This document shows positions 8,676 through 18,312 of a stretch of 64,000 bases of DNA, in pieces. This stretch comes from JAAYVZ01 sp035384965 (GTDB taxonomy: Bacteria > Acidobacteriota > Thermoanaerobaculia > Thermoanaerobaculales > Thermoanaerobaculaceae). Positions within the stretch are counted from its first letter, which is position 1. Each line of letters opens with the position of its first letter. The notes beneath the pieces were generated by a model. That model ran no database searches. It was not told where the DNA came from and saw only the letters and a program-made list of their open reading frames with translations. The position numbers and the translations under genes were made by a program. The stretch covers positions 44,183-108,182 of the forward strand of contig DAOOJE010000008.1 in assembly GCA_035384965.1 (NCBI GenBank), in the 5' to 3' direction.

Positions 8676-8681
8676 TAGAAT
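8676..8681 (+). promoter_or_regulatory. -10 box of the DUF5924 gene (leaderless)
   Basis: TAGAAT ends 8 nt before the GTG at 8690, so transcription should begin at or next to the start codon. No Shine-Dalgarno sequence can fit. No convincing -35 is visible. Confidence 0.5.
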
Positions 8682-8689
8682 GCCACCCC

Positions 8690-9751
8690 GTGAGAGGCGA
8701 GCGTCCCCTCGGAAGACGGCTGCGGGTCACCCGGAGGCTGGTCGGCAGGCGTGTCGAGCAGCTCCACGGCCGCTACGCCCGCCTGTTCTGGGCGGTCCAC
8801 TCGGTGTGGGCGCTCGTCACCGGCGTGGCCGTGCTGGTCCTGGCTCACAACCGCTACGGGTTTGTGAAGTGGGTCGTGCTCTTCCTCGGCCTGACCTGGC
8901 TCTCCACGCTCTTCTTCTCCCGCTTTGCCCGCCTTTCCGAGTCACGGGCGTTCCGCTTCGCCCAGGGGTTCGTCTCGTACCTGACGCGGGTCATGTACCA
9001 GGAGACCCTCTTCTTCTTGATCCCCTTCTACTTCTACTCGAGCACGTTTCCGTCGTGGAACAGCGCCTACGTGATGCTGCTGGCCGCGCTCGCGGTGCTT
9101 TCCTGTTTCGACATGCTCTTCGACCGGCTCATGCGAGAGATGCCGTGGTTCGCGCTCGCCTTCTTCCTCGTGGTGACGTTTTCGGCGCTGCAGTTCTTCA
9201 TTCCGCTCCTGCTCTCCATCCACATTACCCACGGAGCGCTCATCGCCGCCGCGGTGTCGCTTCTCGCCGCCGTTCCACTCGCCTTCACCTGGAGTCGCCT
9301 CAGGCAGCCGAAGGTGCTGCTCCGACTGGGCCTGGCCGTCGTTCTCGTGCTCGCGGGCGTCAAGGCGCTGCGCTTCGCGATCCCACCCGTGCCGCTGCGG
9401 CTCACGCGGGTCCGCTTCTCGGCCCGGATCGACCCCGCGACGCTGCGGGTTCCTGCCGAGCTCGAGCGGACCGTGACCGCGAGCCAGCTCCCCGAGGGCA
9501 AGCTCTACGCGACCGCGACGATCTTCGCACCGTCCCGCCTGCCGGCCAGGCTCAGGCTGCGTTTCCTGCGCGACAGCAGCACGGTTCGCTGGTCGCGCAC
9601 CGTCTCGCTCGTCGCCCACGACAAGGGCTTCCGGATCTGGGACGTCTACAAGGGACGCAACGGCCGCATCGAGCCCGGGCGGTACACGGTGGAGATCTGG
9701 ACCTCCGACAGCCAGCTCGTCGGCCGCAGCGACATCACCGTGACGCCTTGA
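8690..9751 (+). CDS. DUF5924/DUF2914 membrane protein
   Basis: The 353-residue protein has about seven hydrophobic segments between residues 35 and 235 (for example VWALVTGVAVLVLAH, then VVLFLGLTWLSTLFF) and a soluble C-terminus. The membrane part resembles DUF5924 and the last 110 residues (LYATATIF, LRFLRD, WDVYKGRNGRIEPGRYTVEI) resemble DUF2914, which I expect to face the periplasm. Function is unknown. The N-terminal 25 residues are arginine-rich, consistent with a cytoplasmic start. The GTG start follows a -10 box by 8 nt. Confidence 0.75.
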   Translation: MRGERPLGRRLRVTRRLVGRRVEQLHGRYARLFWAVHSVWALVTGVAVLVLAHNRYGFVKWVVLFLGLTWLSTLFFSRFARLSESRAFRFAQGFVSYLTRVMYQETLFFLIPFYFYSSTFPSWNSAYVMLLAALAVLSCFDMLFDRLMREMPWFALAFFLVVTFSALQFFIPLLLSIHITHGALIAAAVSLLAAVPLAFTWSRLRQPKVLLRLGLAVVLVLAGVKALRFAIPPVPLRLTRVRFSARIDPATLRVPAELERTVTASQLPEGKLYATATIFAPSRLPARLRLRFLRDSSTVRWSRTVSLVAHDKGFRIWDVYKGRNGRIEPGRYTVEIWTSDSQLVGRSDITVTP

Positions 9752-9777
9752 CGACGCAAGACGCGTGTCAGCGAGTT

Positions 9778-10293
9778 TCAGCGCAGGCTGCGCACCGCGG
9801 CCAGTGCGGCGTCGTAGTCCGGCTCGTGCGAGATCTCGCCGACGAGCTGCTGGTAGCGAAGCACACCCTCGCGGTCGACGACGAGCACCGCGCGCGCATC
9901 GAGGCGGAGCTCCTTGACGAGCAGCCCGTACGCCTGTCCGAAAGCCGCCTCGCGATGATCGGACACCGCCTCGAGGTTGGCGATGCCCTCGGTGGCGCAG
10001 AAGCGCTTCTGCGCGAACGGGAGGTCCATCGACACCACGACAACCTTCACGTCGGGCCCGAGTCCCGCCGCTTCCTGGTTGAACCGCCGCGCCTGCGCGG
10101 CGCAGACCGGGGTGTCGAGCGACGGCACCGAGTTGATGACCACGATCTTGCCCCCCTCGCCGGACAGCGAGAACGGGGAAAGGTCAGCGCGCAGCGCCGT
10201 GAAATCGGGAGCCTTCTGGCCCACCGCGACGGGCTCGCCAGTCAGCGTGAGCGGGTTGCCGAGAAACGTCACAGCACCGGGACGATCAGCCAT
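9778..10293 (-). CDS. tpx: Thiol peroxidase Tpx (2-Cys peroxiredoxin)
   Basis: Tpx (171 residues) reduces hydroperoxides using thioredoxin. The peroxidatic cysteine is C64 in SLDTPVC and the resolving cysteine is C99 in KRFCATEGI, matching the C61/C95 spacing of the E. coli enzyme. GGAGG lies 7 nt before the ATG at 10293; the open frame upstream to 10542 is the shadow of meaB. It is downstream of meaB on the same strand but with its own ribosome site and a 64-nt gap. Confidence 0.95.
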   Translation of the reverse strand: MADRPGAVTFLGNPLTLTGEPVAVGQKAPDFTALRADLSPFSLSGEGGKIVVINSVPSLDTPVCAAQARRFNQEAAGLGPDVKVVVVSMDLPFAQKRFCATEGIANLEAVSDHREAAFGQAYGLLVKELRLDARAVLVVDREGVLRYQQLVGEISHEPDYDAALAAVRSLR

Positions 10294-10357
10294 CTGCAGC
10301 CTCCACGGGGCGCACCGGCGCCCGAGCGTACAAGTGCGGGCGGTGCGCGGGCATTCC

Positions 10358-11464
10358 CTAGGAAACCAGCTCAAGCAAGCGCTGGGCTGCCGAGGTCGCC
10401 GGTAGTCGGCCATCCATGACTGCCGCCTCGAGTTCCGGCAGCGTTCGCGCCACTTTGGGATTGGCGCGGAAGCGCTCCAGGAGCTGCTGCTCGATGAGGG
10501 CGTGCAGCCAGTCGCGCTCCTGCTCCCTGCGCCGGCGGTCAAACGCCCCGGACGCCTCGGCGGTGGAGCGAAACTCCTCGATCATCTGCCAGATCTCGGG
10601 AATCCCCTCGCCGGTGAGCGAGGAGGCGCACACCGCCCGGCTCTGCCAGCCCGGCGTGGCAGGCTGGAGGTAGTGAAGCGCCCGCTCGTACTCGCCGCGC
10701 GCCACCTCCGCCGCCACCTTGTTGTCCCCGTCTGCCTTGTTGACGAGGATGGCGTCGGCCAGCTCGACCACGCCTTTCTTGATGCCCTGGAGCTCGTCCC
10801 CCGCCCCGGCCACCAGCACGAGCAGGAAGAAGTCGACCATCGAGCGAACCGTGACCTCGCTCTGCCCCACTCCGACCGTCTCGACCAGGATGACGTCGTA
10901 GCCTGCCGCCTCGAAGAGCAGGATCGTCTCCCGCGTCTTACGGGCGACGCCGCCGAGCACGCCGCCGGACGGAGACGGGCGAATGAACGCCCGGGGGTCG
11001 GCCGACAGCCGCTCCATCCGGGTCTTGTCGCCGAGGATCGAACCGCCGGTGCGGCTCGAGGTCGGGTCCACGGCGGTCACCGCGACACGGTGCCCCTGAC
11101 TCGTGAGGTATGACCCCAGCGCCTCGATGAACGTGCTCTTGCCCGCCCCTGGCACACCGGTGATGCCAACGCGCACGGACCGCCCCGTGTGCGGCAGGAG
11201 CCTGCGCAGCACCTCCTGGGCCTGAGCGAGGTGAGCGGCAGCGTTGGACTCGACGAGCGTGATCGCCCTGCCGAGGCGGGTCCTGTCACCCGAGAGCACA
11301 CCTTCGACGTACTCCTCGGTCGAGAGCTGGCGGCGGGTGGGGACGCGACGCGGTGCCCCGCGGTCCCGGCCTGGCAGCCCGTCGTGGCCGCCCTCGACTC
11401 CGGGAACCACTCGCAACGCCGACCGGCCGTCGCCTGAATCGTGGCTCACCTCGCCTCCCCTCAC
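10358..11464 (-). CDS. meaB: Methylmalonyl-CoA mutase-associated GTPase MeaB (ArgK)
   Basis: MeaB is the G3E-family GTPase that loads and protects adenosylcobalamin in methylmalonyl-CoA mutase. The Walker A loop GVPGAGKST, the switch region TAVDPTSSRTGGSILGDKTRM, ETVGVGQSE and the NKAD specificity motif are all present. It lies 63 nt after mutB, which supports the role. The GTG at 11464 is used here; a second GTG at 11449 has AGGGGAGG close upstream and may be the real start, shortening the disordered N-terminus by five residues. Confidence 0.94.
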   Translation of the reverse strand: MRGGEVSHDSGDGRSALRVVPGVEGGHDGLPGRDRGAPRRVPTRRQLSTEEYVEGVLSGDRTRLGRAITLVESNAAAHLAQAQEVLRRLLPHTGRSVRVGITGVPGAGKSTFIEALGSYLTSQGHRVAVTAVDPTSSRTGGSILGDKTRMERLSADPRAFIRPSPSGGVLGGVARKTRETILLFEAAGYDVILVETVGVGQSEVTVRSMVDFFLLVLVAGAGDELQGIKKGVVELADAILVNKADGDNKVAAEVARGEYERALHYLQPATPGWQSRAVCASSLTGEGIPEIWQMIEEFRSTAEASGAFDRRRREQERDWLHALIEQQLLERFRANPKVARTLPELEAAVMDGRLPATSAAQRLLELVS

Positions 11465-11527
11465 CCCAGCTTACAGCAGGCCCGCCCGGCCCGGCGGCGC
11501 GGGCTGCGCCTCACCGCTCCTGGGGCC

Positions 11528-13714
11528 TCACAGCTCGATGTGGAGGCGCTGCGCCAGCTCGCCCAGCAGCAGCTTCGCCGCGTGCGGAATCACCGTGCCG
11601 GGCCCGAAGATCGCCGCCGCACCGTGGCTGCGCAGGTACTCGTAGTCCTGCGCCGGGATGACCCCGCCGCAGATCACCATGATGTCCTCGCGCCCGAGCC
11701 TGGCGAGTTCGGCGACGAGCTGCGGCAGCAACGTCTTGTGCCCGGCCGCCAGTGACGACATACCGACGATGTGGACGTCGTTTTCGACCGCCATGCGGGC
11801 GGTCTCCTCGGGGGTCTGGAACAGCGGCCCCACGTCGACGTCGAACCCCAGGTCGGCGAACGCCGTGGCCACCACCTTGGCGCCGCGGTCGTGCCCGTCC
11901 TGCCCCATCTTGGCCACCAGGATACGGGGCCGCCGCCCCTCGTGTCGCTCGAACGCAGCGACGAGCCGGCGCACCTCGCCCACCTCGTCGGCCTCTCCGA
12001 ACTCGGCCGAATAGACTCCCGAAATCGTACGCACCTCCGCCTTGTGGCGCCCCCACACCTGCTCGATCGCCAGCGAGATCTCGCCGAGCGTGGCGCGGAC
12101 TTTCGCCGCCTCGACGGCGAGCTCCAGCAGGTTCCCCTCGCCCGAGGCCGCCGCGCGCGTGATCGCATCGAGGGCGCGCTGTACGGCTCCACCGTCGCGG
12201 GTGCGCCGGAGCTCGGCCAGGCGCTCGATTTGCTGGCGGCGAACCACCGTGTTGTCGACCTCGAGGATCTCGATCGGCTCCTCGGTGAGCGGCCTGTACT
12301 TGTTGACCCCGACGATCGCCTCCTTGCCGGAGTCGATGCGCGCCTGGCGGCGGGCCGCAGCCTCCTCGATCCGCAGCTTGGGCAGCCCCGACTCGATCGC
12401 CTTCGCCATGCCGCCCAGCGCCTCGACCTCCTGGATGTGCCCCCACGCCTTGCGCATGAGTCGGTCGGTGAGCCACTCGAGGTAGTACGAGCCGCCCCAC
12501 GGGTCGATGATCTGGCAGATCTTCGTCTCTTCCTGGAGGTAAAGCTGGGTGTTGCGGGCGATGCGGGCCGAGAAGTCGGTGGGCAGCGCGATAGCCTCGT
12601 CGAGGGCGTTGGTGTGCAAGGACTGGGTGTGCCCGAGCGCTGCCGCCATCGCCTCGATGCAGGTGCGCACCACGTTGTTGTAGGGATCCTGCTCGGCGAG
12701 GCTCCAGCCCGAGGTCTGGGAGTGGGTGCGCAGCGCCATGGACTTCGGGTCGGACGGCTCGAACTGCCGGATGAGCTTGGCCCACAGCAGGCGGCCGGCG
12801 CGCAGCTTGGCCACCTCCATGAAGTAGTTCATCCCCTCGGCCCAGAAGAACGACAGCCGCGGCGCGAACTCGTCGATCGCGAGCCCCGCCGCCAGCCCGG
12901 TCCGCACGTACTCGAGCCCGTCGGCCAGCGTGTACGCCAGCTCCAGGTCGGCGGTCGCCCCCGCCTCCTGCATGTGGTAGCCGGAAATCGAGATGGAGTT
13001 GAACTTCGGCATGTTGCGGGCGGTGTAGCTGAAGATGTCGGCGATGATCCGCATGCTCCCCTTGGGAGGGTAGATGTAGGTGTTGCGGACCATGAACTCC
13101 TTGAGGATGTCGTTTTGAATCGTGCCGGAAAGCCTGGCGAGGGGCACCCCCTGCTCGAGCGCGGCCACGATGTAAAACGCCATCACCGGCAGGACCGCCC
13201 CGTTCATCGTCATCGACACCGACATGACGCCGAGCGGGATGCCGTCAAACAGGATCTTCATGTCCTCCACCGAGTCGATGGCCACACCGGCCTTGCCGAC
13301 ATCGCCCACGACCCGCGGATGGTCGGAGTCGTAGCCGCGATGCGTCGCCAGGTCGAACGCCACCGACAGCCCCTTCTGGCCGGCCGCCAGGTTGCGCCGG
13401 TAGAAGGCGTTGGACTCCTCCGCGGTCGAGAAGCCGGCGTACTGGCGCACGGTCCACGGCCGGATCACGTACATGCTGGCATACGGCCCGCGCAGGAACG
13501 GCGGGATGCCGGCAGTGTACGAGAGGTGCTCGAGCCCCTCGAGATCCTCGGCGGCGTACAGCGGCCGCACCGGAATCTGCTCGTTGGTCATCCAGTGGAG
13601 GGTGTCCGGATCGATCCCCTTCTCGGCCCGCACCCGGGCCTTCCATTCGGCCAGGGAGCGCCGGGTGCCGGCCAGGCGCAGGGGTACGTTGGCGAAGGAT
13701 GGGATCGTGCTCAT
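11528..13714 (-). CDS. mutB: Methylmalonyl-CoA mutase, large (catalytic) subunit
   Basis: The 728-residue subunit interconverts succinyl-CoA and methylmalonyl-CoA with adenosylcobalamin. The N-terminal TIM barrel binds the CoA ester (THRGYDSDH, FNSISISGYHMQEAGA). The C-terminal cobalamin domain has the lower-ligand motif GQDGHDRGAKV near residue 605 and the GG region MVICGGVIP. It overlaps mutA by 4 nt and precedes meaB. The set serves propionate and odd-chain or branched amino acid breakdown, or the reverse direction. Confidence 0.96.
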   Translation of the reverse strand: MSTIPSFANVPLRLAGTRRSLAEWKARVRAEKGIDPDTLHWMTNEQIPVRPLYAAEDLEGLEHLSYTAGIPPFLRGPYASMYVIRPWTVRQYAGFSTAEESNAFYRRNLAAGQKGLSVAFDLATHRGYDSDHPRVVGDVGKAGVAIDSVEDMKILFDGIPLGVMSVSMTMNGAVLPVMAFYIVAALEQGVPLARLSGTIQNDILKEFMVRNTYIYPPKGSMRIIADIFSYTARNMPKFNSISISGYHMQEAGATADLELAYTLADGLEYVRTGLAAGLAIDEFAPRLSFFWAEGMNYFMEVAKLRAGRLLWAKLIRQFEPSDPKSMALRTHSQTSGWSLAEQDPYNNVVRTCIEAMAAALGHTQSLHTNALDEAIALPTDFSARIARNTQLYLQEETKICQIIDPWGGSYYLEWLTDRLMRKAWGHIQEVEALGGMAKAIESGLPKLRIEEAAARRQARIDSGKEAIVGVNKYRPLTEEPIEILEVDNTVVRRQQIERLAELRRTRDGGAVQRALDAITRAAASGEGNLLELAVEAAKVRATLGEISLAIEQVWGRHKAEVRTISGVYSAEFGEADEVGEVRRLVAAFERHEGRRPRILVAKMGQDGHDRGAKVVATAFADLGFDVDVGPLFQTPEETARMAVENDVHIVGMSSLAAGHKTLLPQLVAELARLGREDIMVICGGVIPAQDYEYLRSHGAAAIFGPGTVIPHAAKLLLGELAQRLHIEL

Positions 13715-15879
13715 AGCTGCACCCCGATCTTGGCGGCGAGCGCCGCGAGCGTCCCGTACACGTCGCTGCGGATGTGGATGAACTCGTCGATGCCGGCCTG
13801 TCTGAACGCCTCGATGTGGTCCTTGGGATAGCCGGCCAGGACGAGCAGCACGCCGGGCCGGGCTGCCTTCAGCGCCGGCGCCAGCGCCGGCACCAGCTCC
13901 GGATAGCGCTCATCGGTCGACAGCACCACCACGATCGGAGCGGCAGACCCGGCCGCCGCGGCCCGCGCCGCCTCTTCCGAAGCGAACGTCTCGGAAGCCT
14001 CCACTCTCAGCCCTCCCACCTGGAAGAAACCGCGGGTGAAGTCGAGCCGCGGCATGAGTTCGGCGAGGGAACCGACCGCGGCCACGAAGACCTGCGGCCC
14101 CTCCCCCTGGCGCTCCCGCCACGCCTCGACCTTCTCCCGCAGCGCCTCGAACGGCTCGGCGGCCCTGTGGATGCGGACCGGGGTCACGCGAGGCCCCGGG
14201 GTGTCGCCGGTCCGCAGCGTCTTGGCGAACTCGCCGATCGTGGCGCCGCGCGCCGCGGCGTTCACGAGCGACTCGAACAGCTCCTCGGGCCGGCTCTCCA
14301 GGATGTGCTGGAGCGACTCGAGGACGCGCACGTTCTCGGCGTGCTCCTGGCTGCACCTCAGCTCCTGCAGCCGGGCCGAGCGGGCGGCGTGGAGCGCCGC
14401 ATGGTCGGGGTGCCGGCGGACAGGGCGCGGCTCGGTGGGGTTCGGATAGACGTTCACCCCGAGGATCGACTCCCTCCGCCCGGCCACCGCCCGTGCCCGC
14501 TCCGCCGCGACCTCGCTCACCAGGCGCTGCGGGATCCCCTTCTCGAGCGCCGCCAGCATCCCGCCCTCGGCCTCGATCTGCTGGAAAAGCGCCCAGGCCC
14601 TTTCTGCGACCTCCGCCGTGAGCGCCTCGACGGCCCACGAGCCGCCCGCCGGGTCCACCAGAGCGTCGAGATGGACCTCCTCACGAAGGATCGTCTGGGT
14701 GTTGCGGGCGATGCGGCGTCCGAGCTCGGACGGCAGCCCCAGCGCCGCGTCGAACGGCGCCACGTGCAGGCTGTCGCACCCCCCCAGCACGGCAGCGAAC
14801 GCCTCCGTGGTGGCGCGCAGGATGTTCGTGTATGGATCGTAGACCGTCTTGTTCCACGAGGAAGAGCGGGCGTGCAGCGTCATTTTCGCCGCGGTTTCGC
14901 TCCCGCCGCTGGCCTGCACGACCTGCGCCCACAGCATGCGGGCGGCGCGCAGCTTGGCCACCTCCATGAAGAAATGGGCGCCCACCGACAGCCCGAAGAG
15001 CATCTTGCGCGCCGAGGTCTCGACCTCCACGCCGCGCCGGGCGAGCTGGCGCAGGTGCTCGACCGCCGTGGCCAGCGTGAAGGCGAGTTCCTGGACCGCG
15101 CTCGCACCGCTGTCGTGGTACGGGAACCCGTACGCCGCCAGCGTCGCGACCGCCGGTGCGGCCTCGGAGCCCCACCGCGTCAGGGTGGCCAGCTCGTCGT
15201 AGGCGCGCCCGAGCGAGACCGGCAGCTCGCCGAACGTCACGAGCCCGCACAGGGGATCCATCCCCAGCGAGCCTCTCAGCTTCGACACGTCCTTGCCGTG
15301 CCGGCGAAGGTACGCCACCAGCAGCGCCGCGAAAGGAAGCGCCGCCGAGCCGGGCTGGACCAGGATCGGAACCTGCTCGAGGTCGACCCCGTCGAGAGCC
15401 CGCGAGAGGCCGATGAGCGAGGCGATCGAGGTTCCGTCGGCACCGACCTCGTCCGCCCTCGCCATGTCCGGGTCGAGCCCCGCCTGGGTGGCACGGTCCA
15501 GCAGCAGGTTCACGGCCGTCTGCCCGCGCTCCAAGTCGAAGCGCAACGCCGCGTTGAGCTCCTCGTACGTCGGGTACGGCAGCTCCTGTGCGACGAGCCA
15601 CGGTCCCTCGCGGAAGCCCAGGAGCTTCGTGCCGCGCGGGAACGGTGCGTCGCCCGGCATCACGCCCTCGAACTCGAGCCCGGCCATGTCTTCGGAGGTG
15701 TACAGCGGCCTGAGGGTGATGCCTTCGACCGTCGAGGTCAGCATCTTCTTCTCGAACGGTGCGCCCTTGAGGAGCTTGACCACTTCCTGCCGCCACTCCT
15801 CCGGGGAGGGCGCGGGAAACTCGACCAGCAACCGTTCGGGCGGAGCCGGCGCGCCGCTGCAGTCCTGAGGCTTATCCAT
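13711..15879 (-). CDS. mutA: Methylmalonyl-CoA mutase, small (non-catalytic) subunit
   Basis: The 722-residue partner of MutB has the same two-domain layout. The barrel domain is recognisable (ARNTQTILREE, DPAGGSW, KMTLHARSSSWNKTVYDPY). The C-terminal domain lacks the DxHxxG cobalamin ligand (the equivalent segment is VAAVGSLAELMP), as expected for the small subunit. The ATG at 15879 gives a start MDKPQD; the open frame continues upstream to 16164 without homology. A TATACT box is about 60 nt upstream. Confidence 0.94.
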   Translation of the reverse strand: MDKPQDCSGAPAPPERLLVEFPAPSPEEWRQEVVKLLKGAPFEKKMLTSTVEGITLRPLYTSEDMAGLEFEGVMPGDAPFPRGTKLLGFREGPWLVAQELPYPTYEELNAALRFDLERGQTAVNLLLDRATQAGLDPDMARADEVGADGTSIASLIGLSRALDGVDLEQVPILVQPGSAALPFAALLVAYLRRHGKDVSKLRGSLGMDPLCGLVTFGELPVSLGRAYDELATLTRWGSEAAPAVATLAAYGFPYHDSGASAVQELAFTLATAVEHLRQLARRGVEVETSARKMLFGLSVGAHFFMEVAKLRAARMLWAQVVQASGGSETAAKMTLHARSSSWNKTVYDPYTNILRATTEAFAAVLGGCDSLHVAPFDAALGLPSELGRRIARNTQTILREEVHLDALVDPAGGSWAVEALTAEVAERAWALFQQIEAEGGMLAALEKGIPQRLVSEVAAERARAVAGRRESILGVNVYPNPTEPRPVRRHPDHAALHAARSARLQELRCSQEHAENVRVLESLQHILESRPEELFESLVNAAARGATIGEFAKTLRTGDTPGPRVTPVRIHRAAEPFEALREKVEAWRERQGEGPQVFVAAVGSLAELMPRLDFTRGFFQVGGLRVEASETFASEEAARAAAAGSAAPIVVVLSTDERYPELVPALAPALKAARPGVLLVLAGYPKDHIEAFRQAGIDEFIHIRSDVYGTLAALAAKIGVQL

Positions 15880-15940
15880 GGTGTCCACCCATCGTCGTGA
15901 TTTGCGGTTTGCAGCGCCCCGAGAGCGCCGCGCGGCCGGT

Positions 15941-15946
15941 AGTATA
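15941..15946 (-). promoter_or_regulatory. Possible -10 box of mutA-mutB-meaB
   Basis: On the minus strand the bases read TATACT, a near-consensus -10 box 61 nt before the mutA start. The -35 region is GC-rich and has no clear match. Confidence 0.35.
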
Positions 15947-16117
15947 CCCCGTCGACCTCCGGAGCCGGCACCGCGAGCATGTCCTGCGACGCCCGGACCC
16001 ACCACGTCCACGACCACGACGACTTCCACGTCCAGATCGAGGACGGGCCGGGGCAGACGGGCGGCGGAGGAGGAGCGGGGGCCGTAGCGTGTGGGGGTGC
16101 GGGCGAAGAACCAACCA

Positions 16118-16140
16118 CCACCCACCGGGCGGGTGGGTGG
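16118..16140. other. G/C-rich hairpin in the mutA-OPT intergenic gap
   Basis: The 327-bp gap 15880-16206 separates two divergent genes. It holds the mutA -10 box and a perfect 9-bp stem, CCACCCACC (16118-16126) with GGTGGGTGG (16132-16140). The right arm, with flanking bases, has four closely spaced runs of three G (GGGCGGGTGGGTGGG), so a G-quadruplex is also possible. Nothing else is recognisable in the gap. Confidence 0.4.
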
Positions 16141-16206
16141 GCGGCCAGCCTTGATTTCCGCCACGAGCAGCCGCTACGCTCCCGGCGCAGTCGCGAGGAG
16201 GCCCGC

Positions 16207-18234
16207 ATGGAGACATCGCGCCGCACCCTGCCCGAAAACGCCTACCGCACGCTCAAGCCTGGCGAGGTTTACACCCCGCTCGTGAAGCCCGGCGAGGTCG
16301 TGCCCGAGTGGACCACGCGCTCCGTCACGATGGGGATCGTGATGGCCGCCCTCTTCTCCGCGGCGGCCGCCTTCCTGGGGTTCAAGGTCGGGCAGGTCTT
16401 CGAGGCCGCGATTCCGATCGCGATCCTGGCCGTGGGGATCGGAGTCACCTTCAAGCGCCGTTCGACCCTGCTCGAAAACGTCATCGTCCAGTCGATCGGC
16501 GCCGCTTCGGGGCTGATCGTGGCCGGGTCGATCTTCACGATTCCGGGGCTGTTCATCCTCGGCTTGCCAGTCGATCTCTTCAAGCTCTTCCTCGTCGCGC
16601 TCTTCGGCGGGATCCTCGGCATCCTGCTGCTCATTCCGCTGCGCCGCTACTTCGTGAAAGAGATGCACGGCGAGCTGCCGTTCCCCGAGGCCACGGCAAC
16701 GACGGAAATCCTGGTGGCCGGCGAGTCAGGAGGCAAGCAGGCCAAGGTCCTCGCGGTCGCCGCGGCGGTCGGAGGAATCTTCGACTTCCTCGTGATCCAC
16801 TTCTCTGCGTTTTCCGAGCTGGTCACGAGCCGGGCCATCCCGTTCCTGCGCACGCTCGGCGAGAAGGCGAGGCTCGAGCTGAGGATCGACGTGCTCTCCT
16901 CGGTCATGGGGCTCGGCTACATCATCGGCTTGCGCTACTCCGCCATCATCTGCGCCGGGTCGTTCCTGTCGTGGTTCGTGCTCGTACCGCTCATCGGCTA
17001 CTTCGGCGACTCCCTCACGATCGCGGTCGGGTCCCAGGCCGGGGGCCGGCTCATTTCGGCCATGGACGCGAACCAGATCTTCCGCGCGTACGTGCGGATG
17101 ATCGGAATCGGCGGCATTGCCTGCGCCGGAATGCTGGGGATCATCCGGAGCTGGCGCATCATCGCCTCGGCGTTCGGGCTCGGGTTCAAGGAGCTGTTCG
17201 GCAAGAAGGAGCAGGCCGGCACATCGGCAGACCGCACCGACCGCGACCTGCCGATGAAGGGCGTGCTGCTCGGGCTCGGCGGGCTGGCCGTGGTGATCCT
17301 CCTGTTCCTGCTCTTCGGCGTGCTCAGGCAGGAGTCCAACGCATTCGGCCTCACACTCATCGCGCTCGCGGTCGTTCTTGTCATTTCCTTCCTGTTCACG
17401 ACCGTGGCCGCCCAGGCCACGGCCACGGTGGGCTCGAACCCGGTCTCGGGCATGACGCTCATGACCCTCATCCTGGCGTGCGCGATCCTCGCCAGCGTCG
17501 GGCTTTCCGGCAACGCCGGGATGCTGGCGGCGTTGCTCATCGGCGGGATCGTGTGCACGGCGCTGTCGACCGTGGGCGGGTTCGTCACCGACCTCAAGAT
17601 CGGCTACTGGACGGGGGCGACGCCGGCCGTACAGCAGCGCTCCAAGCTCCTCGGCTCGCTCGTGGCGGCGCTCACCGTGGGTTCGGTGATCATGCTGCTC
17701 GGCAAGGTCTACGGCTTCGTCGAAACCCCCGAGACCCCGAACCCTCTGCCGGCCCCGCAGGCCAACGCCATGGCCACCGTCGTCAAGCTCATGATGTCGA
17801 ACGAGCCGGCCCCCTGGATCCTGTACGGCGTCGGGGCGCTCTTGATCATGCTCCTGCAAATGGTCAAGGTGCCGGCGCTGCCGTTCGCCCTCGGCATGTA
17901 CCTGCCGCAGGAACTCAACGTACCGCTGCTGGTCGGCGGGCTCGTCGCCCACTTCGTCGGCAAGTCGGCGCGGGGCGACGACGCGCTCCGGCAGGCGCGA
18001 AGCAACCGTGGCACGCTCATCGCCTCGGGCTTCATCGCCGGCGGGGCGGTGATGGGGGTGCTGGCCGCGCTGCTGCGCTGGGTGTCGCAGGAGCTCGAGC
18101 TGGCTGGCAAGCTCGGTGTCAACCTCTTCAACAACGCCGAGGGGTACCGGGCAGAGCTCCTGGCACTCGTCTTCTACGCTGGCCTGGTCGCCTACATGTA
18201 CTGGGACTCGCGGCGGGCGCATCGCGAGGAGTGA
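16207..18234 (+). CDS. OPT-family oligopeptide transporter
   Basis: A 675-residue integral membrane protein with about 14-16 hydrophobic segments. The family signature is visible: the N-terminal PEWTTRSVTMGIVMAALFSA, the GELPFPEATATTEILVAGE loop near 160 and VGSNPVSGMTL near 415. OPT proteins import peptides or metal chelates by proton symport; this prokaryotic subgroup is usually annotated as an oligopeptide transporter, but the substrate cannot be read from sequence. GAGGAGG (16195-16201) lies 5 nt before the ATG, which decides the start against the longer open frame. Confidence 0.93.
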   Translation: METSRRTLPENAYRTLKPGEVYTPLVKPGEVVPEWTTRSVTMGIVMAALFSAAAAFLGFKVGQVFEAAIPIAILAVGIGVTFKRRSTLLENVIVQSIGAASGLIVAGSIFTIPGLFILGLPVDLFKLFLVALFGGILGILLLIPLRRYFVKEMHGELPFPEATATTEILVAGESGGKQAKVLAVAAAVGGIFDFLVIHFSAFSELVTSRAIPFLRTLGEKARLELRIDVLSSVMGLGYIIGLRYSAIICAGSFLSWFVLVPLIGYFGDSLTIAVGSQAGGRLISAMDANQIFRAYVRMIGIGGIACAGMLGIIRSWRIIASAFGLGFKELFGKKEQAGTSADRTDRDLPMKGVLLGLGGLAVVILLFLLFGVLRQESNAFGLTLIALAVVLVISFLFTTVAAQATATVGSNPVSGMTLMTLILACAILASVGLSGNAGMLAALLIGGIVCTALSTVGGFVTDLKIGYWTGATPAVQQRSKLLGSLVAALTVGSVIMLLGKVYGFVETPETPNPLPAPQANAMATVVKLMMSNEPAPWILYGVGALLIMLLQMVKVPALPFALGMYLPQELNVPLLVGGLVAHFVGKSARGDDALRQARSNRGTLIASGFIAGGAVMGVLAALLRWVSQELELAGKLGVNLFNNAEGYRAELLALVFYAGLVAYMYWDSRRAHREE

Positions 18235-18258
18235 CCGCGGCCGCCGGACCGCAATCGA

Positions 18259-18284
18259 AAGGCCCGGGGCTTTCCCCGGGCCTT
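18259..18284. terminator. Hairpin terminator after the OPT gene
   Basis: AAGGCCCGGGG (18259-18269) pairs perfectly with CCCCGGGCCTT (18274-18284) around a CTTT loop. There is no long T run on either side. It sits between two convergent genes and probably serves both. Confidence 0.7.
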
Positions 18285-18312
18285 CGTGCTCGTGCGCGGA
18301 CCCGGAACTTGG

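Noticed and set aside
15979..16206. Histidine-rich N-terminal extension of the OPT transporter (THHVHDHDDFHVQ)
   Set aside because: GAGGAGG and an ATG at 16207 match the family N-terminus. The His-rich part is intergenic sequence read in frame.
16000..18234. Possible genomic island signs (mobile genes, tRNA edges, AT-rich patches)
   Set aside because: No integrase, transposase, tRNA boundary or base-composition break was found anywhere in the window.
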